Below are positions 1 through 8,568 of a stretch of 64,000 bases of DNA, piece by piece (position 1 is the stretch's first letter; each line of letters begins with the position of its first letter). A program made the translations under genes and the position numbers. The stretch covers positions 62,001-126,000 of the forward strand of contig NZ_BMSE01000002.1 in the NCBI RefSeq assembly GCF_014648995.1, in the 5' to 3' direction. The notes under the pieces were generated by a model. The model did not search any database and had not been told where the DNA came from. It worked only from the letters and a program-made list of their open reading frames with translations. Source of the DNA: Streptomyces massasporeus. GTDB lineage: Bacteria; Actinomycetota; Actinomycetes; Streptomycetales; Streptomycetaceae.

Positions 1-612
1 ACCGCCGTCATGCCGCCGGTCCCGCCGGGCTCGCCCGGCCACCCCGGCGGGCAGAACCAGCAGGGCGGCCCCGAGGACCCGCACCCCTGGCAGAACCAGC
101 TGCGGGCGGCCCGGGACCGCAACGAGCAGACGCAGGTCCAGAACTACCTCGACCCGGGGCAGGACCCGCTGCGCCGCCGCCCCCAGCGCCAGGTGGCCCG
201 GCCCCAGCAGCAGCCCCCGCGCCGCCAGGCGCCCCCGCCCGGGTCCGGCTACGGCCACCCGCAACAGCAGCAGCCCCAGCAGTACGCCCCGCAGCCCCAG
301 CGTCCCCAGCCGCCGCAGCGCTACGCCCCGCCCGCGCCGCCGCCCCAGCAGCCGCAGCCGCCGCAGCGCGAGCCCCGGCAGCCGCGGCAGCGCAGCGCCA
401 ACCCGATGCGGATCCCCGGGCTCGGCTGCCTGAAGGGCTGCCTGTTCACGATCGTCATCCTGTTCGTCGCGGGCTGGCTGGTCTGGGAACTGAGCCCGCT
501 GCAGGAGTGGATCGGCACCGGCAAGGGCTACTGGGACCAGCTCACCGACTGGTTCAGCACCGTGACCGGCTGGTTCGAGAAGCTCGGCGGGAGCAGTTCC
601 GGCACGAACTGA
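1..612 (+). CDS. pkaA: C-terminal part of a membrane Ser/Thr protein kinase (PkaA-like), 5' truncated
   Basis: The frame is open from the first base, and the visible 200+ residues are the tail of a longer protein. They form a long Pro/Gln/Arg-rich linker, then one membrane helix (around GCLFTIVILFVAGWLVWEL, about 55 residues from the end), then a short hydrophilic end. No kinase catalytic motif lies inside the window. The kinase call rests on the adjacent complete kinase gene and on the known pkaA-pkaB-prfB order in Streptomyces coelicolor, recalled rather than searched. An ATG at 10 could in principle start a short membrane protein, but it has no convincing ribosome binding site. The tail would anchor the cytoplasmic kinase domain to the membrane. 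Confidence 0.6.
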   Translation, partial: TAVMPPVPPGSPGHPGGQNQQGGPEDPHPWQNQLRAARDRNEQTQVQNYLDPGQDPLRRRPQRQVARPQQQPPRRQAPPPGSGYGHPQQQQPQQYAPQPQRPQPPQRYAPPAPPPQQPQPPQREPRQPRQRSANPMRIPGLGCLKGCLFTIVILFVAGWLVWELSPLQEWIGTGKGYWDQLTDWFSTVTGWFEKLGGSSSGTN

Positions 613-734
613 CCGGAACCGCCCCGCGAGGTTGGCGATTTGTCGACACCCGGCGGGTGATTTCCGCCTCGACGGTGAAGGTTGGCTCTCCGGACGCGTA
701 GTTTTAGCGACAACACGCGTCGGTAGGAGCAGCC

Positions 735-1982
735 TTGGCACGGAAGATCGGCAGCCGGTACACCGCCCACCAGATCCTCGGGCGGGGCAGCGCCGGCACG
801 GTGTGGCTGGGCGAGGGCCCCGAAGGCCCCGTCGCCATCAAGCTGCTGCGCGAGGACCTCGCGTCCGACCAGGAACTCGTCGGCCGCTTCGTCCAGGAGC
901 GCACGGCCCTGCTCGGCCTGGAGCACCCGCACGTGGTGTCGGTGCGGGACCTGGTCGTCGACGGCAACGACCTGGCGCTCGTCATGGACCTCGTCCGCGG
1001 CACGGACCTGCGCACCCGGCTGGACCGGGACCGGCGCCTGGCCCCCGAGGCGGCCGTCGCGATCGCGGCAGACATCGCCGACGGACTGGCCGCCGCGCAC
1101 GCCGCGGGCGTGGTGCACCGGGACGTCAAGCCGGAGAACGTGCTCCTGGACATGCAGGGCCCGCTCGGCCCCGGCGGCTCCCACCGCGCACTGCTGACCG
1201 ACTTCGGCGTGGCCAAGCTCATCGACACCCCGCGCCGGACCAAGGCCACGAAGATCATCGGCACTCCGGACTACCTCGCCCCGGAGATCGTCGAGGGCCT
1301 GCCCCCGCGCGCGTCCGTCGACATCTACGCGCTCGCCACCGTCCTCTACGAGCTGCTGGCGGGCTTCACGCCCTTCGGCGGCGGCCACCCGGGCGCGGTC
1401 CTGCGCCGGCACGTCACGGAGACGGTCGTCCCGCTGCCCGGCATCCCGGACGAGCTGTGGCAGCTGCTGGTGCAGTGCCTGGCCAAGGCCCCGGCGTCGC
1501 GGCTGCGGGCCTCGGAGCTCGGGGCCCGGCTGCGGGAGCTGCTGCCGATGCTGGCGGGCATGCCCCCGCTGGAGGTCGACGAGCCGGACACCGAGTCCGA
1601 GGAGGAGTCCGAACGCGAGGAGCAGCCCGCCGGACCGGCGCCGACCGGGGAGCGCGTCCGGCGGCGGGGCGCGGTCCCCCTGGTGCCGGGCGCGAAGCCG
1701 GCCGACTCCAACCGGGACACCCACACCTCGATGCGCGTCCCCGCCCCCGACGAGCTGGCCGGCGGCGCCCACGGCACGGCCCGGGCCCCGCGCACCGCGG
1801 GCACCCCCCGCCCCGGCTCGGCCCGCAACCGCGCCGCGGCCCGGCGCCGCCGGGTGGCCCTGGGAGCGGGCGCGATCGCCCTCACGGCGGCGATCGGCGT
1901 CGGCGCCTGGCTGTCCACGTCGGACGACGACGGCGGCGCACCTCCCCAGGACACGAAGAACTCCGCCCCGCAGACCCCCTGA
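735..1982 (+). CDS. pkaB: Membrane-anchored eukaryotic-type Ser/Thr protein kinase (PkaB-like)
   Basis: This is a 415-residue Hanks-type kinase. The Gly-rich loop is at residues 16-22 (GRGSAGT), the ATP lysine is K36 in VAIKLL, the helix C glutamate is about E55, the catalytic loop is HRDVKPEN with D130, the metal-binding DFG has D156, and the activation segment ends in [10 protein letters not shown] Ser/Glu/Pro-rich linker follows, then a membrane helix near residues 374-393 and a short outer tail. PASTA repeats are absent, so it is not a PknB-type peptidoglycan sensor. The start is a TTG with GGAG at 726-729 just upstream. It lies 122 bp after the first kinase and 58 bp before prfB. Targets cannot be read from sequence. 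Confidence 0.9.
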   Translation: MARKIGSRYTAHQILGRGSAGTVWLGEGPEGPVAIKLLREDLASDQELVGRFVQERTALLGLEHPHVVSVRDLVVDGNDLALVMDLVRGTDLRTRLDRDRRLAPEAAVAIAADIADGLAAAHAAGVVHRDVKPENVLLDMQGPLGPGGSHRALLTDFGVAKLIDTPRRTKATKIIGTPDYLAPEIVEGLPPRASVDIYALATVLYELLAGFTPFGGGHPGAVLRRHVTETVVPLPGIPDELWQLLVQCLAKAPASRLRASELGARLRELLPMLAGMPPLEVDEPDTESEEESEREEQPAGPAPTGERVRRRGAVPLVPGAKPADSNRDTHTSMRVPAPDELAGGAHGTARAPRTAGTPRPGSARNRAAARRRRVALGAGAIALTAAIGVGAWLSTSDDDGGAPPQDTKNSAPQTP

Positions 1983-2040
1983 GCCGCCCGCTCCGGCCGC
2001 CCGGCGATGGCCGCCGGGCGGAGCCGTTACGCTGGAGGGC

Positions 2041-3144
2041 GTGGCAGTCGTCGACGTATCCGAAGAGCTCAAGTCCCTCTCCTCGACCATGGAGTCGATC
2101 GAGGCCGTTCTGGACCTCGAGAAGATGAGGGCAGACATCGCCGTGCTCGAGGAGCAGGCGGCCGCGCCGTCCCTCTGGGACAACCCCGATGAGGCGCAGA
2201 AGATCACCAGCAAGCTGTCCCACCTCCAGGCCGAGGTGCGCAAGGCCGAGGCCCTGCGCGGTCGCATCGACGACCTGGGCGTCCTTTTCGAGATGGCGGA
2301 GGAGGAGGACGACCCGGACACCCGTGCCGAGGCCGAGACCGAGCTCACCGCCGTGAAGAAGGCGCTGGACGAGATGGAGGTCCGCACCCTCCTCTCCGGT
2401 GAGTACGACTCCCGTGAGGCGCTGGTGAACATCCGTGCCGAGGCCGGTGGCGTCGACGCCGCCGACTTCGCCGAGAAGCTCCAGCGCATGTACCTGCGCT
2501 GGGCCGAGCAGCGCGGCTACAAGACCGAGATCTACGAGACCTCCTACGCGGAAGAGGCCGGCATCAAGTCGACCACTTTCGCCGTGCAGGTCCCCTACGC
2601 CTACGGCACCCTCTCCGTCGAGCAGGGCACGCACCGCCTCGTGCGCATCTCGCCCTTCGACAACCAGGGGCGCCGCCAGACCTCCTTCGCGGGGGTGGAG
2701 ATCCTCCCCGTGGTCGAGCAGACCGACCACATCGAGATCGACGAGTCCGAGCTGCGGGTGGACGTGTACCGCTCGTCCGGCCCCGGCGGGCAGGGCGTCA
2801 ACACCACCGACTCCGCGGTGCGGCTGACCCACCTCCCCACCGGCATCGTCGTCTCCTGCCAGAACGAGCGGTCGCAGATCCAGAACAAGGCGACCGCCAT
2901 GAACGTTCTCCAGGCGAAGCTGCTGGAGCGCCAGCGCCAGGAGGAGCGGGCCAAGATGGACGCCCTCAAGGACGGCGGGAGCTCCTGGGGCAACCAGATG
3001 CGTTCGTACGTCCTGCACCCGTACCAGATGGTCAAGGACCTGCGCACCGAGTTCGAGGTCGGCAACCCCGAGGCCGTGTTCAACGGCGAGATCGACGGGT
3101 TCCTCGAGGCCGGAATTCGCTGGCGCAAGCAGCAGGAGAAGTAA
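2041..3144 (+). CDS. prfB: Peptide chain release factor 2 (RF2)
   Basis: RF2 recognises UGA and UAA stop codons and triggers hydrolysis of peptidyl-tRNA. The 367-residue protein carries the RF2 stop-codon tripeptide SPF in [12 protein letters not shown] and the catalytic GGQ in [17 protein letters not shown]. The N-terminal third is the usual charged helical domain. The frame is continuous from a GTG start, so the programmed +1 frameshift known from E. coli prfB is not used here. A TACGCT -10-like box at 2028-2033 lies seven bases before the GTG, and GGAGGG lies between them, so the mRNA is either leaderless or has a very short leader. A strong hairpin terminator follows the stop codon. Confidence 0.97.
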   Translation: MAVVDVSEELKSLSSTMESIEAVLDLEKMRADIAVLEEQAAAPSLWDNPDEAQKITSKLSHLQAEVRKAEALRGRIDDLGVLFEMAEEEDDPDTRAEAETELTAVKKALDEMEVRTLLSGEYDSREALVNIRAEAGGVDAADFAEKLQRMYLRWAEQRGYKTEIYETSYAEEAGIKSTTFAVQVPYAYGTLSVEQGTHRLVRISPFDNQGRRQTSFAGVEILPVVEQTDHIEIDESELRVDVYRSSGPGGQGVNTTDSAVRLTHLPTGIVVSCQNERSQIQNKATAMNVLQAKLLERQRQEERAKMDALKDGGSSWGNQMRSYVLHPYQMVKDLRTEFEVGNPEAVFNGEIDGFLEAGIRWRKQQEK

Positions 3145-3157
3145 GTTTGTCGACAAG

Positions 3158-3191
3158 GCAACTGCCGCCCCCGGGGCGGTAGTTGCTTTTT
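3158..3191 (+). terminator. Intrinsic terminator of prfB
   Basis: A 13-bp stem pairs 3158-3170 with 3174-3186 around a 3-nt loop and is followed by a run of five T. It begins 14 bp after the prfB stop. The 243 bp from here to the next gene contain a TTGACG at about 3283 that could be a -35 box, but no clear -10 and no recognisable riboswitch. Confidence 0.85.
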
Positions 3192-3434
3192 CTGTGCTCG
3201 GATGTCCGGGTTTTACATCACACTCACAGACTCAGACTCCCGGCATAGCCCCCGTAGTTGGACATGGCGGCCGCAAACGGCCTTGACGTGTTCTTGAAAA
3301 ATGGGAAGGGTAAAGCGCGGCATGCGTGTCTCTGGGGCGCATGTGAACCGGGGGCCCTTTCACCGCAGCCGTCCCCGTCGAGCACAGCCCCGAGCGCTGC
3401 CTAATGACGATGAGCTACTGGGGGTAGCAACCAC

Positions 3435-4052
3435 ATGACGAAGAAGACGCGGATCCGTGTCGCGCGGATAGCCGCCGGTGCCGTGATCGCCGCCGGTGCC
3501 TCGCTGACCGCCGCCGGCGCCGCATCCGCCGCGGAAGCCGACGACTGCCTGCTCGGCATCCTGTGCGCCGACGAGTCGCCGTCCCCGACGCCGACCGACC
3601 CGCCGACCGAGCTCCCGACCGACCCGCCCACGGACCTCCCGACGGACCCGCCGTCGACCGAGGAGCCCACCGACGAGCCGACCGAGCCGACGGACGAGCC
3701 GACCGAGCCGACCGAGGACCCGACGACCGCCCCGACCGACCCGGGCAACGGGAACGGCACCGGCGGCGGCAACGGCAACGGCAACGGTGGCAACAACGGC
3801 GGCGGCAACAACACCGACCCCGACGGCGGCACCTCGCCGCAGGAGGAGGGCTCCTCCTCCCTCACCGAGATCGGCTCGGACTCCACCCCGGCCCCGCAGG
3901 CCCAGGCCCAGGGCAACGGCGAGGAGCTCGCCGAGACGGGTGCCGCGCAGACCACCTTCCTGGTGATCGGCGCCGCCACGATGATCGCCGGCGGTGTCGG
4001 CTTCCGTCTGCTGCCGCGCCTCGTGGGCGGCCGCGGCGGGGCTGCCGCCTGA
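3435..4052 (+). CDS. Secreted LAETG sortase-anchored surface protein with Pro/Thr stalk
   Basis: The 205-residue protein starts with a classic export signal (charged MTKKTRIRVARI, then an Ala/Gly-rich core ending near ASAAEA). A short segment with two cysteines (DDCLLGILCADE) follows, then a Pro/Thr/Asp/Glu stalk of repeated PTDPPT/EPTDEPTEPT units, then a Gly/Asn linker. The C-terminus has LAETG, a hydrophobic helix and a basic tail, which is the signal for class E sortases of Streptomyces (LAxTG). The product is therefore probably linked to peptidoglycan and displayed outside. No enzymatic domain is visible, and no sortase gene is present in this window. A bidirectional hairpin follows. The family of the small cysteine-bearing head is unknown to me. 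Confidence 0.8.
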   Translation: MTKKTRIRVARIAAGAVIAAGASLTAAGAASAAEADDCLLGILCADESPSPTPTDPPTELPTDPPTDLPTDPPSTEEPTDEPTEPTDEPTEPTEDPTTAPTDPGNGNGTGGGNGNGNGGNNGGGNNTDPDGGTSPQEEGSSSLTEIGSDSTPAPQAQAQGNGEELAETGAAQTTFLVIGAATMIAGGVGFRLLPRLVGGRGGAAA

Positions 4053-4107
4053 CGGTAGCCGCGTCCGCACGGACCGTGGCTGCACGGACCGTGGGCACAG
4101 CGCAACA

Positions 4108-4142
4108 CCGAGGGCCCGGAGCGATTCGCTCCGGGCCCTCGG
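4108..4142. terminator. Bidirectional hairpin terminator between convergent genes
   Basis: A perfect 16-bp stem (4108-4123 with 4127-4142) has a 3-nt loop and lies between the stop of the surface-protein gene and the stop of the convergent small membrane protein. There is no U-run, as is common for Streptomyces terminators. Confidence 0.8.
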
Positions 4143-4170
4143 CCATGTCTGGGGGCGGCTGCCCACGCCG

Positions 4171-4362
4171 CTACGCGGTCTGGTGCGCCAGCAGGGCCAC
4201 CGCCGCGATCAGCACCGTCAGCAGTGCGATCAGGGTCATCGGGTTCAGGCCCGCGAGGAAGTTCTCCTGCTGCATCCGCTCGCGGTTCGCGCGGCACACG
4301 GGGCAGCGGCCCTCGTTCACGGGGGACGCGCAGTTCGCGCACACCAGCCGGTCGTACGTCAT
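4171..4362 (-). CDS. Small membrane protein with zinc-ribbon-like Cys pairs
   Basis: This 63-residue protein reads MTYDRLVCANCASPVNEGRC... The N-terminal half has two CxxC knuckles (CANC and CPVC) typical of a zinc ribbon, followed by a basic/polar segment and one C-terminal membrane helix (MTLIALLTVLIAAVALLAHQ). The ATG at 4362 is preceded by AAGGAGGG eight bases upstream, which decides the start; the open frame continues further upstream but is not needed. It converges on the LAETG protein and is divergent from ftsE. Function is unknown. A metal-binding cytoplasmic head on a membrane anchor is the only supported description. Confidence 0.75.
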   Translation of the reverse strand: MTYDRLVCANCASPVNEGRCPVCRANRERMQQENFLAGLNPMTLIALLTVLIAAVALLAHQTA

Positions 4363-4619
4363 GCGCTTGCCCTCCTTGCGCCGGTTCCACGTGTCCAACG
4401 TCCGTGGGGGTGGGAATGTTCCCCCCTCCACTTTGCCAGGTTCCGACGGCCGTCGCGCGGCTGCGCATTTTCTGTGGTTGTACGCACAGTCCCCCCGCGC
4501 CCCTCGGGGCTCGGTATAAAACGGCACATCCATGGCGCAACCACTGTCGGTGACTGCGATGCCCCACCCGGGTCGCGTATGGTCACGCTCATCTACCCCC
4601 GGCGACCCGTGGTGCATCC

Positions 4620-5309
4620 GTGATCCGATTCGACAATGTCTCCAAGGTCTACCCCAAGCAGACCCGCCCCGCCCTCAGGGATGTCTCCCTGGAGGTCGAG
4701 AAGGGCGAGTTCGTCTTCCTCGTGGGGTCCTCCGGCTCCGGAAAGTCCACCTTCCTGCGGCTGATCCTCCGCGAGGAGCGGTGCAGTCACGGTCAGGTGC
4801 ACGTTCTGGGCAAGGACCTCGCCCGCCTCTCCAACTGGAAGGTCCCGCAGATGCGGCGCCAGCTGGGGACGGTCTTCCAGGACTTCCGCCTGCTGCCGAA
4901 CAAGACGGTCGGCGAGAACGTCGCCTTCGCGCAGGAGGTCATCGGCAAGTCCCGCGGCGAGATCCGCAAGTCCGTGCCGCAGGTGCTCGACCTCGTCGGG
5001 CTCGGCGGCAAGGAGGACCGGATGCCCGGCGAGCTGTCCGGTGGTGAGCAGCAGCGCGTCGCCATCGCGCGTGCCTTCGTCAACCGGCCCAAGCTGCTCA
5101 TCGCCGACGAGCCCACCGGCAACCTCGACCCGCAGACCTCCGTCGGCATCATGAAGCTGCTCGACCGCATCAACCGGACGGGCACGACCGTGGTGATGGC
5201 CACGCACGACCAGAACATCGTGGACCAGATGCGCAAGCGCGTCATCGAACTGGAGAAGGGCCGCCTCGTCCGCGACCAGGCCCGCGGTGTCTACGGCTAC
5301 CAGCACTGA
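4620..5309 (+). CDS. ftsE: Cell-division ABC transporter ATPase FtsE
   Basis: FtsE hydrolyses ATP to drive FtsX, which transmits a signal across the membrane to cell-wall hydrolases at division and growth sites. The 229-residue protein has Walker [10 protein letters not shown] (about residues 36-44), the Q-loop in VFQDFRLL, signature LSGGEQQR, Walker B LLIADEP and the switch histidine in MATHD. Size and motifs are typical of FtsE rather than a general importer. The start is a GTG. ftsX follows 40 bp downstream, so the two are co-transcribed. Confidence 0.96.
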   Translation: MIRFDNVSKVYPKQTRPALRDVSLEVEKGEFVFLVGSSGSGKSTFLRLILREERCSHGQVHVLGKDLARLSNWKVPQMRRQLGTVFQDFRLLPNKTVGENVAFAQEVIGKSRGEIRKSVPQVLDLVGLGGKEDRMPGELSGGEQQRVAIARAFVNRPKLLIADEPTGNLDPQTSVGIMKLLDRINRTGTTVVMATHDQNIVDQMRKRVIELEKGRLVRDQARGVYGYQH

Positions 5310-5349
5310 TACCGCACCCGAGATCCACGGAAAGGCATAACCAGTCGCC

Positions 5350-6267
5350 ATGCGCGCCCAGTTCGTCCTGTCGGAGATCGGTGTCGGTCTCCGCCGCAAC
5401 CTGACGATGACCTTCGCCGTCGTCGTCTCCGTCGCCCTGTCGCTCGCCCTGTTCGGCGGGTCGCTCCTGATGAGCGACCAGGTCAACACCATGAAGGGCT
5501 ACTGGTACGACAAGGTCAACGTCTCGATCTTCCTCTGCAACAAGAGCGACGCCGAGTCCGACCCCAACTGCGCCAAGGGCGCGGTGACCGACGACCAGAA
5601 GTCGCAGATCAAGGCCGACCTCGACAAGATGGACGTCGTCCAGGCGGTCACGTACGAGTCGCAGGACCAGGCGTACAAGCACTACAAGGAGCAGTTCGGC
5701 GATTCCCCGCTCGCCAGCTCCCTCACACCGGACCAGATGCAGGAGTCGTACCGCATCAAGCTGAAGGACCCGGAGAAGTACCAGGTCATCGCCACCGCCT
5801 TCAACGGCCGGGACGGCGTGCAGTCCGTGCAGGACCAGAAGGGCATCCTGGACAACCTCTTCAAGCTGCTGAACGGCATGAACTGGGCCGCCCGCGCGGT
5901 GATGGCGCTGATGCTGGTCGTCGCGCTGATGCTGATCGTCAACACCGTGCGCGTCTCGGCGTTCAGCCGCCGGCGTGAGACCGGCATCATGCGGCTGGTC
6001 GGCGCCTCCGGCTTCTACATCCAGGCGCCGTTCATCATGGAGGCCGCGGTCGCCGGACTCATCGGCGGCACCCTCGCGTGCGGCTTCCTGCTGATCGCCC
6101 GGTACTTCCTCATCGACCACGGACTGGCCCTGGCCGACCAACTGACACTGATCAACTTCATCGGCTGGGGCGCGGTGCTGAAGTATCTGCCGCTCATCCT
6201 CGCGACGAGCCTTCTGATGCCCGCGTTGGCCGCGTTCTTCGCGCTGCGCAAGTACTTGAAGGTGTGA
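5350..6267 (+). CDS. ftsX: Cell-division permease-like protein FtsX
   Basis: The 305-residue membrane partner of FtsE has helix 1 near residues 20-42, a large extracytoplasmic loop of about 130 residues carrying two cysteines (FLCNKSDAESDPNC), and three further helices toward the C-terminus, including the segment around AVMALMLVVALMLIVNTVRV. This four-helix plan with an outer loop is the FtsX topology. The outer loop normally contacts NlpC/P60-type hydrolase partners in actinobacteria. The S41 protease gene begins 68 bp downstream with its own -10 box. Confidence 0.95.
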   Translation: MRAQFVLSEIGVGLRRNLTMTFAVVVSVALSLALFGGSLLMSDQVNTMKGYWYDKVNVSIFLCNKSDAESDPNCAKGAVTDDQKSQIKADLDKMDVVQAVTYESQDQAYKHYKEQFGDSPLASSLTPDQMQESYRIKLKDPEKYQVIATAFNGRDGVQSVQDQKGILDNLFKLLNGMNWAARAVMALMLVVALMLIVNTVRVSAFSRRRETGIMRLVGASGFYIQAPFIMEAAVAGLIGGTLACGFLLIARYFLIDHGLALADQLTLINFIGWGAVLKYLPLILATSLLMPALAAFFALRKYLKV

Positions 6268-6335
6268 CGCATGCCAAGAGGGGTCGTGCGGTCAACCGGC
6301 CGTACGGCCCTTCCGCTTGTCCTAGACTCACCGGC

Positions 6336-7505
6336 ATGTCAGGTCGTGACCCGTTCTGTCAGCCCCGTCGCATCCGTCGCGGGGCCGCCCTGACGTTGGT
6401 GTTCACGAGCGTGCTCGTCGCCGGTGCGGCCACGGGGGCGTTGCCGCAGGGCGAGGGGAAGTCCGCCCGGGACGAGGCCCGTTCGGCCGGACCGGCCGGG
6501 CGCCACGCGGACGTCGCAAGGGCGGCCGAGGAGGCCATGGCCGACGGCAAGTCCCCGATCCAGGCCGCCAAGCGCGCCGTCAGCCGCAGCGGTGACCGCT
6601 GGGGCGCCGTCTACTCCCGGGGCGAGTACGAGGAGTTCGAGGAGTCCCTCGACGGCCAGTACACCGGCGTCGGCCTGTGGGCCCGCAGCGAACGGGACGG
6701 CCGTATCGAGGTGACGAAGGTACGCGCCGGCTCGCCCGCAGCCACTGCCGGGATCCGCCCCGGAGACCTGCTGCGCAGCGTCGACGGCGAGAAGACCGAC
6801 GGCCGTCCCGTCACGGAGGTCGTCTCCTTACTGCGCGGGGACGCCACGGACGCCCCCGCGGGCACCGCCGTCCGCCTCGGCCTGGAGCGCGGCACCCGCG
6901 CGTGGACCGAAACGCTGCGCCGGGCCCAGCTGTCCACCGACTCCGTCACCGTCCGGGAGCTCGCCGGCCGGGTCACCGTCATCAAGGTCGCCACCTTCAC
7001 CAAGGGCTCCGGCCGCCAGGTCCGCGAAGCCGTCCGGCAGTCCCCGCCCGGCGCCGGGATCGTCCTGGACCTGCGCGGCAACTCCGGTGGCCTGGTCACC
7101 GAGGCCGTGACCGCCGCCTCCGCCTTCCTCGACGGCGGCCTGGTCGCCACCTACGACGTCGAGGGCGAGCAGCGCGCCCTGCACGCCGAGTCCGGCGGGG
7201 ACACCACGAGACCCCTGGTCACGCTCGTCGACGGCGGGACGATGAGCGCGGCCGAGCTGCTCACCGGCGCCGTGCAGGACCGTGGACGGGCGCTCGTCGT
7301 GGGCTCCCGCACCTTCGGCAAGGGCTCGGTCCAGATGCCGAGCCGGCTGCCCGACGGCTCCGTCGCGGAGCTCACCGTCGGGCACTACCGCACCCCCTCG
7401 GGCCGTGGGGTCGACGGCCGGGGCCTCACGCCCGACCTGGAGACCGGCGAGGACGCCCTCCAGCGGGCCGGAACCGTCCTGCGGGGCCTCGCGAGCCCCT
7501 CGTAA
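6336..7505 (+). CDS. Secreted or membrane-anchored C-terminal processing protease (S41, PDZ); contains a TTA codon
   Basis: This is a 389-residue Ctp-family serine protease. An N-terminal basic/hydrophobic segment (about residues 13-36) exports or anchors it. A PDZ domain covers about 105-185 (YTGVGLWAR through SPAATAGIRPGDLL), followed by the S41 domain with nucleophile Ser in GTMSAAELL and general-base Lys in FGKGSVQ. The chosen ATG sits seven bases after a TAGACT -10 box (6323-6328), so the transcript is probably leaderless. Leu165 is encoded by TTA (6828-6830), the only in-frame TTA I found in the window, so translation should depend on the bldA tRNA. Its place after ftsEX suggests work on cell-envelope proteins, but the substrate is unknown. 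Confidence 0.88.
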   Translation: MSGRDPFCQPRRIRRGAALTLVFTSVLVAGAATGALPQGEGKSARDEARSAGPAGRHADVARAAEEAMADGKSPIQAAKRAVSRSGDRWGAVYSRGEYEEFEESLDGQYTGVGLWARSERDGRIEVTKVRAGSPAATAGIRPGDLLRSVDGEKTDGRPVTEVVSLLRGDATDAPAGTAVRLGLERGTRAWTETLRRAQLSTDSVTVRELAGRVTVIKVATFTKGSGRQVREAVRQSPPGAGIVLDLRGNSGGLVTEAVTAASAFLDGGLVATYDVEGEQRALHAESGGDTTRPLVTLVDGGTMSAAELLTGAVQDRGRALVVGSRTFGKGSVQMPSRLPDGSVAELTVGHYRTPSGRGVDGRGLTPDLETGEDALQRAGTVLRGLASPS

Positions 7506-7550
7506 TCGACTTTCCGCAGGGGCCCTCCGTAGTGCGAAAATGGCGGCACT

Positions 7551-8033
7551 ATGGCTAAGGAAAAAGGGCGCAAGCTGATCGCGCAGAACAAGAAGGCGCG
7601 GCACGACTACCTCATCATCGACACTTACGAGGCCGGCCTGGTCCTCACCGGGACCGAGGTGAAGTCCCTGCGCCAGGGACGGGCGTCGCTGGTGGACGGC
7701 TTCGTGCAGCTGGACGGGAACGAGGCGTGGCTGCACAACGTGCACGTGCCGGAGTACAGCCAGGGCACGTGGACCAACCACAGCGCCCGGCGCAAGCGGA
7801 AGCTGCTGCTGCACCGCGCCGAGATCGACAAGCTGGAGTCGAAGTCGGGCGAGACGGGCCACACCATCGTGCCCCTCGCGCTGTACTTCAAGGACGGCCG
7901 GGCCAAGGTCGAGATCGCGCTGGCGAAGGGCAAGAAGGAGTACGACAAGCGCCAGACGCTCCGCGAGAAGCAGGACCGCCGGGAGACCGACCGCGCGATC
8001 GCGGCGGTGAAGCGGAGGCAGCGCGGGGCGTAG
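7551..8033 (+). CDS. smpB: tmRNA-binding protein SmpB
   Basis: SmpB carries tmRNA to stalled ribosomes in trans-translation. The 160-residue protein shows the family landmarks: an N-terminal NKKARHDY, the beta-barrel core [19 protein letters not shown], the internal [11 protein letters not shown] segment, and a basic C-terminal tail ([19 protein letters not shown]) that occupies the mRNA channel. No clear Shine-Dalgarno precedes the ATG. The ssrA gene starts 98 bp downstream on the same strand, so both partners of the rescue system are adjacent. Confidence 0.97.
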   Translation: MAKEKGRKLIAQNKKARHDYLIIDTYEAGLVLTGTEVKSLRQGRASLVDGFVQLDGNEAWLHNVHVPEYSQGTWTNHSARRKRKLLLHRAEIDKLESKSGETGHTIVPLALYFKDGRAKVEIALAKGKKEYDKRQTLREKQDRRETDRAIAAVKRRQRGA

Positions 8034-8066
8034 GGAATACGCTGGCACCGACCCGCGTTGGTCACG

Positions 8067-8072
8067 TACGAT
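8067..8072 (+). promoter_or_regulatory. Possible -10 box of the ssrA promoter
   Basis: TACGAT at 8067-8072 lies 18 bp after CTGGCA-like bases (8042-8047). It would start an RNA about 50 nt before the mature tmRNA 5' end, consistent with RNase P trimming. The match is modest. Confidence 0.35.
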
Positions 8073-8131
8073 GGTCACTGCACCCCACAGCGGGTGCGCT
8101 CCCCTCTCCGGAGGGATTGTCAACACAACAT

Positions 8132-8517
8132 GGGGATGATCGGTTTCGACAGCGGCTGTCGAAGCAGGGGAAGCGTGTCGAGGAAGCGGCAATGATCTCG
8201 TAAACCATATGTCGCAAAAAATAATCGCCACTACCAAGCGCGATTCCCAGTCCTTCGCCCTCGCTGCCTAATAAGCAGTGAGTGAAGGACCCTTAATGGG
8301 TGTCAGCCCGGGAGCGTTCCCGACCCGGATCCTGGCATAATCTAGGGAACTAAACCATCGAGCCCGGTCACGGGGCTCGATGGGAAATCAAACAGTGACT
8401 GGGCCCGTCGGCGACTTGTTCGCGTGATCGCCGGGGCCGAGAAAATCACAGCGAACTGCACACGGAGAAGCCCTGATTCCGCACCGTTGGACGCGGGTTC
8501 GATTCCCGCCATCTCCA
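8132..8517 (+). ncRNA. ssrA: Transfer-messenger RNA (tmRNA)
   Basis: The 5' end GGGGATG pairs with the 3' CATCTCC to form the tRNA-like acceptor stem, and the T-arm sequence GGGTTCGATTCCC precedes it. The discriminator is A8517; CCA is not encoded. The tag reading frame begins at GCC 8227 and encodes ATTKRDSQSFALAA followed by tandem stops (TAATAA at 8269), ending in the ALAA degron recognised by Clp proteases. Downstream stems and C-rich pseudoknot segments fit the standard four-pseudoknot layout. It lies directly after smpB and ends at a strong terminator. Confidence 0.97.
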
Positions 8518-8532
8518 CTCATCCCATGTGGG

Positions 8533-8568
8533 CAAAGGCCCCGTCGCTTATCTGCGGCGGGGCCTTTG
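8533..8568. terminator. Bidirectional terminator between ssrA and the lacI-type gene
   Basis: A stem of about 15 bp pairs 8533-8547 with 8554-8568. The AAAGGCCCC/GGGGCCTTT arms give T-runs on both strands. The convergent regulator gene ends at 8569, immediately beside it. Confidence 0.85.

Noticed and set aside
2041..2200. Programmed +1 frameshift site in prfB
   Set aside because: The reading frame is continuous from the GTG and no in-frame UGA occurs near codon 26.
528..2489. 653-codon minus-strand frame opposite pkaB and prfB
   Set aside because: It is the antisense shadow of two clear genes, with Ser/Arg/Gly-biased sequence typical of high-GC frame shadows.
3192..3434. Possible c-di-AMP (ydaO) riboswitch before the LAETG protein
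   Set aside because: Such riboswitches precede cell-wall genes in Streptomyces, but the conserved ydaO core strings are not present here.
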